In this document: positions 35,603 through 44,212 of the stretch, in pieces | Position numbering within the stretch: position 1 is the stretch's first letter | How the letters are laid out: the number at the start of each line of letters is the position of its first letter | Source: Geothrix sp. | Lineage (GTDB): Bacteria; Acidobacteriota; Holophagae; Holophagales; Holophagaceae | Assembly (NCBI GenBank): GCA_030824075.1 | Contig: JAVBYJ010000020.1 | Coordinates: 1-64,000 of the forward strand | DNA length: 64,000 nucleotides | Reading direction: 5' to 3' | Translations under genes and position numbers: made by a program | The notes under the pieces: generated by a model | What the model saw: the letters and a program-made list of their open reading frames with translations, nothing else | Told to the model about the DNA's origin: nothing | Database searches by the model: none

Positions 35603-36586
35603 TTGGAATCTGTTTACCTGAAGACCCTGGTCGAGGTAGTCAGGACCGGAAGCCTGTCCCGAGCCGCGGAGATTCTCTGTGTCACCCAACCGGCGGTGTC
35701 CCGCCGGATCAAGTTCCTGGAAGACCAGTACGGATGCAGCCTCCTGGATCGCTCAGGGCCGAAACTCCGCGCCACCGAGTCCGGCAGAATGGTCTGCCAA
35801 AAGGCCAAGGCCCTGCTCGCCATCGAGGCGGAGCTTGAGGCGGGACTGCATCGCATTGAAGGGAAATCCCGGCTCTCGTTCAGTGCCACGCCTGCCTTCG
35901 GAACCGCTCACCTCCCTGCGGTCCTCCAGCAGTTCATGGCCAGCTGTGGCGACTCGGCCGACTTGAAATTCACCTTCAGCATGCCCAATGAAATTCTTCA
36001 GGGCCTGGGAGAAGGCATCCTCGATGTCGCCGTCCTGGAGGGTACCGCCCTGCTGGAGCCCTCCTCCCTGAGTGCATTCTCCTTGCCTGATGCGGAAACG
36101 GTGTTCCTCTCCGCTCCCGGGCTTGGGGTGCCCTCACCGCACGCCTCGATGGACACCCTGCTCAGCCTTCCCATCTATACCCGGCGCGAAGGGTGCTGCT
36201 CACGCATCCTCCTGGAGCAGGGCCTCAAGAGCCTCGGACTGGGGTTGGATGACTTCAAGAAAGTCATCATCCTGGACGACCTCCACCTGCTGATGCATTC
36301 CGTCCTGGGCGGAGAGGGGCTTGGATACCTGCCCCGCGACCTGGTGGTCAACCAGATCGCTTCAGGGCTGCTGCGGCCCCACGAGGTATTGGGCTTTGAT
36401 CATTCCCGCAAGCGGGCCCTGGTTCTGAATCATCGCCACGGCATCTCGCAGGCTGCGCTTCAACTCGCGGCCACCATCCTCCAACATTTCGGTTTGCCCA
36501 CCCGGGAACTGGATGCCCTCCCACGGCAAGTTGGGACCGCCCAGCCCCCTGCCAGGGTTGCCTGCGAGGCCTATTGCGAGGGATAA
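35603..36586 (+). CDS. LysR-family transcriptional regulator
   Basis: The 327-residue protein has the LysR helix-turn-helix at residues about 1-60 (TLVEVVRTGSLSRAAEILCVTQPAVSRRIKFLEDQYGCSLLDRSG) and a two-lobed effector domain. The TTG at 35603 is preferred: GGGGAG lies five bases upstream and it gives the family-standard N-terminus. The in-frame ATGs at 35552 and 35561 fall inside a 36-nt element that is repeated in the porin promoter, where it is not coding. The regulator is divergent from the molybdoenzyme operon and probably activates it and the porin. The effector may be the respiratory substrate or a related anion. Confidence 0.87.
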   Translation: MESVYLKTLVEVVRTGSLSRAAEILCVTQPAVSRRIKFLEDQYGCSLLDRSGPKLRATESGRMVCQKAKALLAIEAELEAGLHRIEGKSRLSFSATPAFGTAHLPAVLQQFMASCGDSADLKFTFSMPNEILQGLGEGILDVAVLEGTALLEPSSLSAFSLPDAETVFLSAPGLGVPSPHASMDTLLSLPIYTRREGCCSRILLEQGLKSLGLGLDDFKKVIILDDLHLLMHSVLGGEGLGYLPRDLVVNQIASGLLRPHEVLGFDHSRKRALVLNHRHGISQAALQLAATILQHFGLPTRELDALPRQVGTAQPPARVACEAYCEG

Positions 36587-36623
36587 CCGACCGGCCCCCT
36601 TCGGCCCGTCCCCATCCTCCCGG

Positions 36624-36953
36624 TCAGGCCTGGGACTTGTGAGTCACATCTCGGACCCAGGTGAAGGCGGCGACTGTGGCGGGCATGCCCATGGTGCCAG
36701 CGGCGAGGGCCACCACCTGCTCGAGTTCCTCGATGGTGATGCCCATATCCAGGGCCTTGCGGGCGCTGGCATGCACGGCGCCTTCCCGCAGGCCGCCGAT
36801 GGCCACGGCCAGCTTCACCAGGCGCTGGGTCTTGTCGTCCAGCGGACCCGTGGCACCGGCCTCGTGCAGGGCATCCCAGGCCTCGGCCAGTTTGGGATAG
36901 CGGGCCACGAAATCGCGGTACTTCTTCGGCGGATCGGTCTTCATGCGGGTCAT
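36624..36953 (-). CDS. Carboxymuconolactone decarboxylase-family protein
   Basis: The 109-residue helical protein matches the CMD/AhpD-like fold (KLAVAIGGLREGAVHASARKALDMGITIEELEQVVALAAGTMG). The CXXC redox pair of AhpD is missing; the position reads GAVHAS, so it is not a peroxidase partner of the AhpD kind. Function is unknown. The ATG at 36953 has AAGGAG upstream. It follows the pcm gene on the same strand but a terminator hairpin lies between. Confidence 0.78.
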   Translation of the reverse strand: MTRMKTDPPKKYRDFVARYPKLAEAWDALHEAGATGPLDDKTQRLVKLAVAIGGLREGAVHASARKALDMGITIEELEQVVALAAGTMGMPATVAAFTWVRDVTHKSQA

Positions 36954-36988
36954 GGGGGCTCCTTGGTGCAGGCTTTCAGGATGCGTGC

Positions 36989-37012
36989 AAAAGGCCCCGG
37001 CGGGAACCGGGG
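36989..37012 (-). terminator. Terminator after pcm
   Basis: Read on the minus strand, a CCCCGG-TTCCCG-CCGGGG hairpin is followed by CCTTTT. It lies about 80 bases after the pcm stop. A second perfect 8-bp hairpin (GGCCGAGT/ACTCGGCC) is at 37013-37032. Confidence 0.6.
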
Positions 37013-37093
37013 GGCCGAGTCTGAACTCGGCCATCCTTCAAGATGTATGGGTGCGGGGTCCTCGGGCCGAGGGGCCCGGTTCGGCAGGCGCCC

Positions 37094-37837
37094 TCAGTCA
37101 CCCGCACCCGCCACCCCCCGGGCCTTCGGCACCATCGGCACGAACCGCACGGGCAGCACGGCCTGCCTTTCCAGGCCCTTGGGGGTCTTGCGCAGCAGGT
37201 AGAGCTCCTGGGCTCCGCTGGGCGGTCCCACGGGAAGGATCATCCGCCCGCCCATCTTGAGCTGGTCCACCAGGGCCTGCGGCACGTGATCGGGAGCGCA
37301 GGTGACGATGATGGCGTCGAAGGGCGCCGCCTCGGGCCAGCCCAGGTAACCGTCTCCGGCCCGGACCTTCACGTGGCCATAGCGCAGGCGCTTCAGATCT
37401 GTCTCGGCGCGCTGGGCCAGGGGTGCCACGATCTCCACGCTGAAGACCTCGGCCACCAGCTCCGACAAGACGGCCGCCTGGTAGCCAGAGCCCGTGCCGA
37501 TCTCTAACACACGATCGCCGGGCCGGGGTTCGAGGGCGGCGGTCATGAATGCCACGACGTAGGGCTGGGAGATGGTCTGGCCATGGCCGATGGGCAGAGG
37601 CCAGTCCTCATAGGCCTGGCTCCGAGCCCCCAACGGGATGAACTCATGGCGGGGCACCCGGCCCATCGCTCCCAGCACCCGGGGATCCGTGACCCCCCGG
37701 GCGGCGATCTGCTCGCGCACCATGCGGGCCCGGGCCGCGGCGTAGGCCACCGCCTCTCCCGGATCCGCCGGCGGTGGCGGTTCCGATTCGCATCCCCCCA
37801 GGGTCAGCAGACAGGCCATGCCCAGAATCCTGTGCAT
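37094..37837 (-). CDS. pcm: Protein-L-isoaspartate O-methyltransferase, lipoprotein form
   Basis: The 247-residue enzyme repairs isoaspartyl residues with SAM. Family motifs are ARMVREQIAARGV, HEFIPLGARSQAYEDWPLPIGHGQTISQPYVVAFM (substrate region) and VLEIGTGSGYQAAVLSEL (SAM motif I). Unusually, it begins with a lipoprotein signal (LLTLGGC followed by a proline-rich linker), so the enzyme is probably anchored on the periplasmic side. The GGAGG site is 13 bases from the chosen ATG, somewhat far. It is downstream of the VIT/VWA gene, from which a hairpin separates it. Confidence 0.88.
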   Translation of the reverse strand: MHRILGMACLLTLGGCESEPPPPADPGEAVAYAAARARMVREQIAARGVTDPRVLGAMGRVPRHEFIPLGARSQAYEDWPLPIGHGQTISQPYVVAFMTAALEPRPGDRVLEIGTGSGYQAAVLSELVAEVFSVEIVAPLAQRAETDLKRLRYGHVKVRAGDGYLGWPEAAPFDAIIVTCAPDHVPQALVDQLKMGGRMILPVGPPSGAQELYLLRKTPKGLERQAVLPVRFVPMVPKARGVAGAGD

Positions 37838-37873
37838 GGCTATGAAGGTACCTCCTTCCCCACCCTGCGCCAG

Positions 37874-37901
37874 CGCGCCTCCCCAGCAAAGGGGAGGCGC
37901 G
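37874..37901. terminator. Hairpin between VIT/VWA gene and pcm
   Basis: A perfect 11-bp stem (CGCGCCTCCCC at 37874-37884 and its complement at 37891-37901) with loop AGCAAA lies 25 bases after the VIT/VWA stop. There is no T-tract, so it may be a weak terminator or a processing hairpin. Confidence 0.55.
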
Positions 37902-37925
37902 TGGACCTGCGAGGCGACTGGAACC

Positions 37926-40322
37926 TCAGCCGAGGGTGAGTTCGAGGCTGCCGGCCATGCCACCGGTCCAGCTTTGGAGACGCCAGACCTCGATCAGGGC
38001 CTTGGCCTTGGCCGCTCCGGGGAAAGTCCCGCTGAAGGTCGCCGACACCACCTGCCCGGCATGGTTCACGTTCAGCGCCAGCACGGTGCCGGAGGGCAGG
38101 CCCGCCAGCGCGGCCACCAGGGCTGGATCCATCAACCGGGCCTCAAGCTCCCGCCGCAGGGACCGGGGATCAGAGGTGCCCGTGATGCCCGAGAAAGCCA
38201 GGATGCGGCGGGCGGAGTGGACCTTCGGCTTCTCCCGGCGGGCCAGCCCATCCTGGGCCAGGACCTCGACGGCTGCCGAGGCTGGCGCGGCCATCTTCCT
38301 CATGGATGAGGGAGCATAGGCCGCCATCGGACCACCCACCACCCCGCCGATGATGCCACCAGCCACACGGCCGGGCGCGCCGCCCACGGCCGCATTGGAC
38401 ACGCCTTCGGGCAACGGCAGGGGCTGGGTGACGGTGGTGTGGGAGCCTCCAGCATTCCGCACCTGGGTGTCCACGGCCACAAAGGAGGTGTAGGCGGTCA
38501 GCAGGTTGTAGGCGAGCCCGAGGCGCGTGACCTCCGCCTTCCGGCCTTCGTCCTGGCCGAACTGATCGTAGTCCGACAGCATCTGGATGCGCTGGCGGGC
38601 CCAGAGCTGGCGCAGGGCGCCGTGCTCACGGTCCTTCACCTTGCCGACTTCAAACGTCTGGCTCCAGGGCCCGCTACCGCTCATGCCGGACAACGTGACC
38701 GTGCCCTTGGCCTCGCCTGTCCACTTGCCGAGGCAGATCACCGGCCGGTCCGCCAGCACGTCGGGCAGCTGGATGGGTTCGAGGTCCTGGACCTGGAAGC
38801 CGTTGGTGGTCAGTTTCAGGTTGGTGAGCACCGGCGACGACACATAGGCGCGGAACCGCTCGGCCTCGGCGGCGGCTTGCTCCGGCTTGGTGATGACGAA
38901 GGCCTCGCCCTGCCCCGCGTGGGCCATGCCCTCGATGAGGTGGCGGTTCACCGAGGAGCCGATGCCGAAGGTGAAGAGGTTGGCTGAGCCGAGGTTCTTC
39001 CGGATGAGATCGAAGACCTGGCCATCGGCACTGATGTAACCGTCCGTGGACACCACGAAGGTGCGCGAGATGCCGGGCACCCGAGGCAGCCCCAATGCTT
39101 TCCGCATGGCACTGCCCAGTTCGGTGCCGCCACCGCCGTTCTGCGACCGCACGAAGGCCAGGGCCTGCTGGGCATTTTCGGGTGTGGCGTGCTGGGATCC
39201 CGAAGGCGACCAGAGCGCCGAGCTGCCCTCGAAGACCATCACGTTAAAGAGGTCCTGGGGCCGCAGGCCCTGGATCATCTCTTTCATGAGCACCTTCGAC
39301 ACCTCGATGGGAAAGCCCATCTGGCTGCCGGAGATATCCATGATGAAGACGAACTCGCGGGGCGGCAGATCCTTGGGCGTCACGCGCTTGGGCGGCTGGG
39401 CCATGAGCAGGAAGGTGTTTTCGCCCTTGCCCTGATGGAGCAGCAGTCCCGATTGCACAGCGGTGCCCGCCAGCTGGTATTTCACGATGACGTCGCGGTT
39501 GCCGCCGTGGGCCTCGCTGGGATCCAGCCGCAGGGTCGCGTCGGCCTTGCTGTCGAAGGCGATGGCGGTCTTGTGCGTGTCGCAGACCATGCGCTGGATG
39601 GGCAGGCCCGCCGACAGCCTCACCTCCAGATCGAAGGTGGTGGCCGGTTTCTCGCCGGCGTGCGTGTAGGGGTTGGCCACCCAGGGTTCCCCTGTGGCAG
39701 ATTCCGTCCCCGCCCTGCCCGCGTAGCGCGGGCCCACCACCGTGGGATAGACGAAGGTATAGGTGCCGTCCGTGGGCACAAGCAGTTCCGTGTAGGACAG
39801 TTCCACGCGGATCTCATCGCCGGGCAGGATATTCGCCACATTCATCTGGAAGACATTGGGCCGGTGCTGTTCCAGCAGGGAGGTGCTGCGCCCCTGCTGC
39901 TTGGCCTGCTCGTAGTCGGCCCGGGCCTGGCCCCGCTCCTTGATCTGCGCCTTCAGCACCCGCTCGCCGATGGTCATGGTCATGCCGTAGACCGCCGAGC
40001 GTGTGGAACCCGGAAACACATAGATCGCTTCGAGGGGCTTGGTGCCCGTGTTGCGGTAGACCTGGGTCACCTTCACGTCGGCGATGACGCCCGCGATGGC
40101 CACCCTGGCCGAGGTGGCTTTCAGGGGCAGCTGATCCACGGAGGCGTCGTCGCTCTTCACGAAGAAGTAGGGGGACAGGGTGGCGTCCGCCGATTCGCCC
40201 TTTGCTGTGGGATCCATTCGGACCGGCAGGGGACGGCTGCGGGCCTGGGCATCCCCTTGGGTGGTCAGGGCGAGCCCCGCACAGCAGGCGAGCAGGGTGG
40301 TGGTGGACCGGCGCAGCGACAT
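37926..40322 (-). CDS. Secreted VIT and von Willebrand A domain protein
   Basis: The 798-residue product has a signal peptide. A VIT domain follows (about 45-170; VTQVYRNTGTKPLEAIYVFPGSTRSAVYGMTMTIGERVLKAQIKE). A VWA domain (about 325-500) has the metal site DISGS in FVFIMDISGSQMGFPIE. Near residue 680 there is a glycine/valine-rich run (GRVAGGIIGGVVGG). The C-terminal 100 residues form a small domain similar in style to the end of the neighbouring anti-sigma protein. VIT/VWA proteins probably bind proteins or surfaces; no enzymatic role is known. It lies downstream of an ECF sigma/anti-sigma pair and is likely part of its regulon. GGAGG precedes the start. Confidence 0.82.
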   Translation of the reverse strand: MSLRRSTTTLLACCAGLALTTQGDAQARSRPLPVRMDPTAKGESADATLSPYFFVKSDDASVDQLPLKATSARVAIAGVIADVKVTQVYRNTGTKPLEAIYVFPGSTRSAVYGMTMTIGERVLKAQIKERGQARADYEQAKQQGRSTSLLEQHRPNVFQMNVANILPGDEIRVELSYTELLVPTDGTYTFVYPTVVGPRYAGRAGTESATGEPWVANPYTHAGEKPATTFDLEVRLSAGLPIQRMVCDTHKTAIAFDSKADATLRLDPSEAHGGNRDVIVKYQLAGTAVQSGLLLHQGKGENTFLLMAQPPKRVTPKDLPPREFVFIMDISGSQMGFPIEVSKVLMKEMIQGLRPQDLFNVMVFEGSSALWSPSGSQHATPENAQQALAFVRSQNGGGGTELGSAMRKALGLPRVPGISRTFVVSTDGYISADGQVFDLIRKNLGSANLFTFGIGSSVNRHLIEGMAHAGQGEAFVITKPEQAAAEAERFRAYVSSPVLTNLKLTTNGFQVQDLEPIQLPDVLADRPVICLGKWTGEAKGTVTLSGMSGSGPWSQTFEVGKVKDREHGALRQLWARQRIQMLSDYDQFGQDEGRKAEVTRLGLAYNLLTAYTSFVAVDTQVRNAGGSHTTVTQPLPLPEGVSNAAVGGAPGRVAGGIIGGVVGGPMAAYAPSSMRKMAAPASAAVEVLAQDGLARREKPKVHSARRILAFSGITGTSDPRSLRRELEARLMDPALVAALAGLPSGTVLALNVNHAGQVVSATFSGTFPGAAKAKALIEVWRLQSWTGGMAGSLELTLG

Positions 40323-40393
40323 GGGTTCCTCCCGGAAGGGCCGCACCGGAATGGCGCGGTTCAGGAGGGAATGCCGCGGGATGGGAATCCCTT

Positions 40394-41512
40394 TCAGTGG
40401 GCGGGCCTTTTTTTCGACGCCGGGTGGATGCGGGCGCGGAACCCATCCACGGGGCCCGTTTCCGGCAGCTGGAGCAGATCCGTCACGGGCGCGTTCAACC
40501 CGTAGAGGTCCAGGACATCCCCCGGAGCGAGGCGGATGTCACCGCGCCAGTGGACCAACGCGTTTCTGCCCTCGTCGATGGCCTGGAGCTTCAAGGCCTC
40601 AAGGCCCGCCGGTCCACGCTTCAGGATCACGATCTGGGGTCCTCTCGGCGCGGTCACCGTCACGCGAAGGCTTCCGTCCGGTTGCGGATCGAGCGTCCAG
40701 GTGGGCGTCCAGGGGGCCGTCGCGGCCAGCATCCCCACGCCGCCAAGGGCCTTGGCCTTCGGTGCCGCGGACGACGATGGCGATGACGGCGATCCGGCTA
40801 CCCCGCCCACCACCCCGCCGGGCACGCGCCCGGCCGATCGGTTCTGGGCCGCGACCCTGGGTTCCGGCAAGGCCTCCTGAGTCGCGGCGACCACCTCCAC
40901 CATGGCCGCAGCCGCGGGGCGGGGCGCCTCGGTCTTTTTGGCCAGGGCGTCCCGGGCCTCCGCCTGCACCTTCAGGCGGGTCGCATCCTCCATCGCGGCC
41001 GCTGGAGCGGCAAGCGGCTGCGGTGCGGGGGCCGGGGGTGGCGTCATCGGCACCTCCCTCGCCCTGAGTGGCGGGGCGGTTTCCTTTCGGGGGGAGGTTG
41101 AGGGTGCCTTCCGCGCCGGCGCAGCGGGGGTCGGCGCCCCGGTCGGAACGGCCACGGCTTTCGCCGCCGGGGCCTGCGCGGTCTCCTCCCTCATCACCGG
41201 CGGCGCCGGCTCGGGGCTGCGCAGGTAGGCCAGGCCCGCGATCGACGCCACGAGCAGACTGGCCGCGGCGCCGAGGACACCGGTGCGGCGCCAGAAGGGG
41301 ATGATCTTGGGCGGCGCGGGCGTGAGCGCCGCGAGCAGCTGGGCCCTGGCCGCCGGATCGGCGAGCAGCTCCCGCAGGGCCTCCTCATCCACCAGGGCAT
41401 CGAAGAGTTCCTGGCAATCGAGGGCCTCCGACAACAGGAGCGTCCGCTCCGCTTCCGTAAGCGTCCCCGTGGCATAGCCGCCCAGCAGGTGTTCGGCCTC
41501 GGCGAGTTTCAC
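40394..41512 (-). CDS. Putative membrane anti-sigma factor
   Basis: The 372-residue protein starts with a helical cytoplasmic domain (LAEAEHLLGGYATGTLTEAERTLLLSEALDCQELFDALVDEEALRELLAD). One transmembrane helix lies at about residues 78-97 (GVLGAAASLLVASIAGLAYL). A long Ala/Pro-rich periplasmic linker follows, then a glycine run (GGVVGGVAGS) and a C-terminal domain. It overlaps the ECF sigma gene by four bases, which is the usual arrangement for a cognate anti-sigma factor. There is no zinc-binding HXXXCXXC motif. The glycine/valine run resembles that of the VIT/VWA protein next door. Confidence 0.75.
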   Translation of the reverse strand: MKLAEAEHLLGGYATGTLTEAERTLLLSEALDCQELFDALVDEEALRELLADPAARAQLLAALTPAPPKIIPFWRRTGVLGAAASLLVASIAGLAYLRSPEPAPPVMREETAQAPAAKAVAVPTGAPTPAAPARKAPSTSPRKETAPPLRAREVPMTPPPAPAPQPLAAPAAAMEDATRLKVQAEARDALAKKTEAPRPAAAAMVEVVAATQEALPEPRVAAQNRSAGRVPGGVVGGVAGSPSSPSSSAAPKAKALGGVGMLAATAPWTPTWTLDPQPDGSLRVTVTAPRGPQIVILKRGPAGLEALKLQAIDEGRNALVHWRGDIRLAPGDVLDLYGLNAPVTDLLQLPETGPVDGFRARIHPASKKRPAH

Positions 41513-42096
41513 GGCGCCCCCTTTCCGCCGGGTCCATTCCGGCGCCCTTCCCAGCCCCCGCCCAGTGCTTCGAGCAGCTGCTTCCGGCAGCGGTGGTCCC
41601 AGGTGTAGATGGTGTTCAGGCTGGCCGCACCCAGCAGCCCCTGGATCTCGGAGAAGGTGCGGCCCTGCAGCTTGAGGCGGAACAGCTCGCGGCAGCGGTC
41701 CCCCATCTGCGCAATGCCGCCCATGAGCCGAGCCAGCAGTTCCTTCCGCTCCAGAACCGTCGCCGGATCCGGCGCGTCGGAAGGCGGCGGGAAGACCTCC
41801 ACATCCACGGCGTCAAACTCGCCCCGGCGGGCGGCCTTGCGGCGGTGAGCCGCCAGCTTGAAGCGCAGGATCTGGAAGGCCAGGGGGAGCAGGTCCTCCA
41901 GCCGGTCGAGGTGCCCATACTTCTCATGGATCAGCACCAGCACCTCCTGCGCCAGGTCCTCGGCATGGGAGCCGGCATAACGGGATGCCGCGAAGGCGAC
42001 GATCCTTTCACGAAGGCGGGCCAGGATCTCGGCGCGGGCCTCCGGGGCCGCCGCAGCGCCTCCCGCAGAACCGGGCAGCGGCACCGCGGAGGTCAT
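41509..42096 (-). CDS. ECF (sigma-70 family) sigma factor
   Basis: The 195-residue protein has region 2 (SHAEDLAQEVLVLIHEKYGHLDRLEDLLPLAFQILRFKLAAHRRK) and region 4 (RELFRLKLQGRTFSEIQGLLGAASLNTIYTWDHRCRKQLLEAL). It directs transcription of a stress or envelope regulon and is coupled to the anti-sigma gene by a four-base overlap. The frame stays open far upstream, but the start at 42096 gives the right length; the longer reading is antisense to the GGDEF and surE genes. Paired palindromes just upstream may control it. Confidence 0.86.
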   Translation of the reverse strand: MTSAVPLPGSAGGAAAAPEARAEILARLRERIVAFAASRYAGSHAEDLAQEVLVLIHEKYGHLDRLEDLLPLAFQILRFKLAAHRRKAARRGEFDAVDVEVFPPPSDAPDPATVLERKELLARLMGGIAQMGDRCRELFRLKLQGRTFSEIQGLLGAASLNTIYTWDHRCRKQLLEALGGGWEGRRNGPGGKGAP

Positions 42097-42135
42097 CGGA
42101 AAGCCGGGAGGCAGGGAAGGGGCATGGTGGTTTTT

Positions 42136-42171
42136 ATCCTGGCAGGGTCCCGCTGGATCCTGCCAGGATCC
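42136..42171. promoter_or_regulatory. Twin palindromes between ECF sigma and GGDEF genes
   Basis: Two related palindromes have the form ATCCTG-S-CAGGRT. Site 1 is at 42136-42148 (one mismatch); site 2 is GGATCCTG-C-CAGGATCC at 42155-42171 (perfect). Their centres are 21 bases apart, two helical turns. They lie in the divergent gap, so a dimeric regulator probably binds here on one DNA face. Confidence 0.55.
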
Positions 42172-42225
42172 GTCCAGATCACAAGCCCGGGATGCTTCCC
42201 GCCGATGGAATCTTCGAGACGCGAC

Positions 42226-43359
42226 ATGACCCTGGAAACGCCCCCCAGTCTGACCCTCCTGATGACCCTCCTTGCGGGCCTGGCGGTCGGCGCGGCCCTG
42301 GGACTCTGGCTGGGCCGGCGATCCCCGGCCTCGGCCCCGCCGGAGCCCGATTACCACAGCCAACTGGAGACCCTGACCCGCGCCCAGGAAGCCAGCGAGC
42401 AGGCGAATGGGGAACTCCGGCAGGCCCTGGACCAGCTGGAACATGCCGCCGGCACGGACCGGCTCACGGGAGCCTGGAACCGCCGCCGCTTCGAGGATGG
42501 GGCCCTCCTGCTCATCTCTCTGGCCAGCCGCCGGGGCGACCCCCTCAGCCTCATCCTGTTCGATCTGGATCGATTCAAGAAGGTGAATGACACCTTCGGT
42601 CATGGGGTGGGGGACGCGGTGCTGAAGTCGGTCGCCGGCACCGTCCGCGACCAGCTCCGGGCCTCGGATGCCCTCGTGCGCTGGGGCGGTGAGGAATTCG
42701 TCGTGCTCTGCCCCGCCACCACCCTGGCCGGGGCCACCATCCTGGCGGAAAAGATCCGCCAGGCGGTGGAAGCCCGGTCCATCCCCCAGGTGGGCATGGT
42801 GACCATCAGCCTGGGCGTGGCGCATCACCAGAAAGCGGAAGCCCTCGACGCCTGGGTGGCCCGGGCGGACGGGGCCCTCTACCGGGCCAAGGAGCGGGGC
42901 CGGAACCGCACCGAGGCCTCCCTTGAAATGGTGGAGACCCATGAGGATGAGACACCTTCGGTCCTCGCCCTCATCTGGGACCCCGCCCTGGAATGCGGCA
43001 ACCCGGAGATCGATCACCAGCACCAGCAGCTCTACCACCTGTCCAACAGCCTGCTGACCTCCATCACCAGCGGCCGCTATCCCGAAGAAGCAAAACTCCA
43101 GATGCAGCTGCTCATCGCCCACGTGGCTCAGCATTTCCACGACGAGGAGGCCATCCTGGCCCGCACCGGCTACCCCGAACTGGCGCTCCACGCGAAGGAG
43201 CACAACCGGCTCATTGCCAAGGCCAAGGTCCTTCAAAAGGACATGGGCGGCGTGAGCACCGACCTCCCCACCCTGCTCACCTTCCTCGCCCTCGATCTGG
43301 TGAAAGGGCACCTCATGGCCTGGGATCGTCGTTTCTTCAAGCATCTGGCAAATCCCTGA
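42226..43359 (+). CDS. Diguanylate cyclase with C-terminal bacteriohemerythrin domain
   Basis: The 377-residue protein has one N-terminal membrane helix and a short coiled coil. A GGDEF domain follows (about 80-240) with active site RWGGEEF and DLDRFKKVNDTFGHGVGD. A hemerythrin domain completes it (about 250-377) with the iron ligands in DHQHQQLYHL, HVAQHFHDEEAIL, HAKEHNRLI and KGHLMAWD. It would make cyclic di-GMP in response to oxygen or redox state sensed by the di-iron site. The start is either 42226 or the ATG at 42205; neither has a strong ribosome binding site. Confidence 0.88.
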   Translation: MTLETPPSLTLLMTLLAGLAVGAALGLWLGRRSPASAPPEPDYHSQLETLTRAQEASEQANGELRQALDQLEHAAGTDRLTGAWNRRRFEDGALLLISLASRRGDPLSLILFDLDRFKKVNDTFGHGVGDAVLKSVAGTVRDQLRASDALVRWGGEEFVVLCPATTLAGATILAEKIRQAVEARSIPQVGMVTISLGVAHHQKAEALDAWVARADGALYRAKERGRNRTEASLEMVETHEDETPSVLALIWDPALECGNPEIDHQHQQLYHLSNSLLTSITSGRYPEEAKLQMQLLIAHVAQHFHDEEAILARTGYPELALHAKEHNRLIAKAKVLQKDMGGVSTDLPTLLTFLALDLVKGHLMAWDRRFFKHLANP

Positions 43360-43389
43360 TTCCGGAGCAGGGCCAGGTACACTGGTGCC

Positions 43390-44139
43390 ATGTCCGAACG
43401 CCTGATTCTTCTCACCAACGACGATGGCCTCTGGGCCCCGGGGCTCGCGGCCCTCGCCCGGGTGGCGGCCCAGTTCGGCCGGGTGGTCACCGTGGCGCCC
43501 GACCGCAATCGGTCGGCCATCTCCTCGGCCCTGAGCCTGCACAACATCCTGCGGCTGAATGAGATCGGGACCGACCGCTTCGCCTGCGACGGCACCCCGG
43601 TGGACTGCGTGCTGCTGGGCGTCTGCGAGGTGCTGGGCCGCCAGCCGGACTGGGTGCTTTCGGGCATCAACCACGGCTTCAACCTGGGCGAGGATGTGTT
43701 CTACTCCGGCACCGTGGGCGCGGCCTTCGAGGGGCGCCTCCAGGGTGGGCGATCGGCGGCCTTCTCCATCCATCCGTCGGGGTCGCTGGACCAGGCCGAA
43801 CCCTGGATCACGCACTTCCTGGAGCGCTGGGAGACCATGGACCTGCCCGCCAACCGCATCTGGAACGTGAACCTGCCCAAGGGCGAACCGAAGGGCTTCC
43901 GCCTCACGGGCCAGGACACCCGTGACTACCACGACCTGGTGGAACGCCGCAGCGATCCCCGCAATACGCCCTATTTCTGGATCGGCGGCGACGCGGGCCC
44001 CACCTACGCCAAGGCCCCCGGCAGTGACGCCGAGGCGGTGTTCGAGGGCTTCGCCAGCGTGACGCCCCTGCGCCTGGATCTGGGCTGCCCGGAAACCCTG
44101 GCGCGGCAATCCGACTTTGACGCGACGTTCAACGGTTAG
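43390..44139 (+). CDS. surE: 5'/3'-nucleotidase SurE
   Basis: The 249-residue metal-dependent phosphatase has the SurE signature ILLTNDDGLWAPGLAAL at the N-terminus, followed by VVTVAPDRNRSAISSALSL and LSGINHGFNLGEDVFYSGTVGAAFEG. It dephosphorylates nucleoside monophosphates. It begins 30 bases after the diguanylate cyclase gene and precedes apt, a nucleotide-salvage neighbour. Confidence 0.94.
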   Translation: MSERLILLTNDDGLWAPGLAALARVAAQFGRVVTVAPDRNRSAISSALSLHNILRLNEIGTDRFACDGTPVDCVLLGVCEVLGRQPDWVLSGINHGFNLGEDVFYSGTVGAAFEGRLQGGRSAAFSIHPSGSLDQAEPWITHFLERWETMDLPANRIWNVNLPKGEPKGFRLTGQDTRDYHDLVERRSDPRNTPYFWIGGDAGPTYAKAPGSDAEAVFEGFASVTPLRLDLGCPETLARQSDFDATFNG

Positions 44140-44212
44140 CGGGTATCTGGACTGGAACGGCTTGGATATGCGATCCTCCCTTCCCCATCCTTTCGAGATC
44201 GACAGGTAGCCC

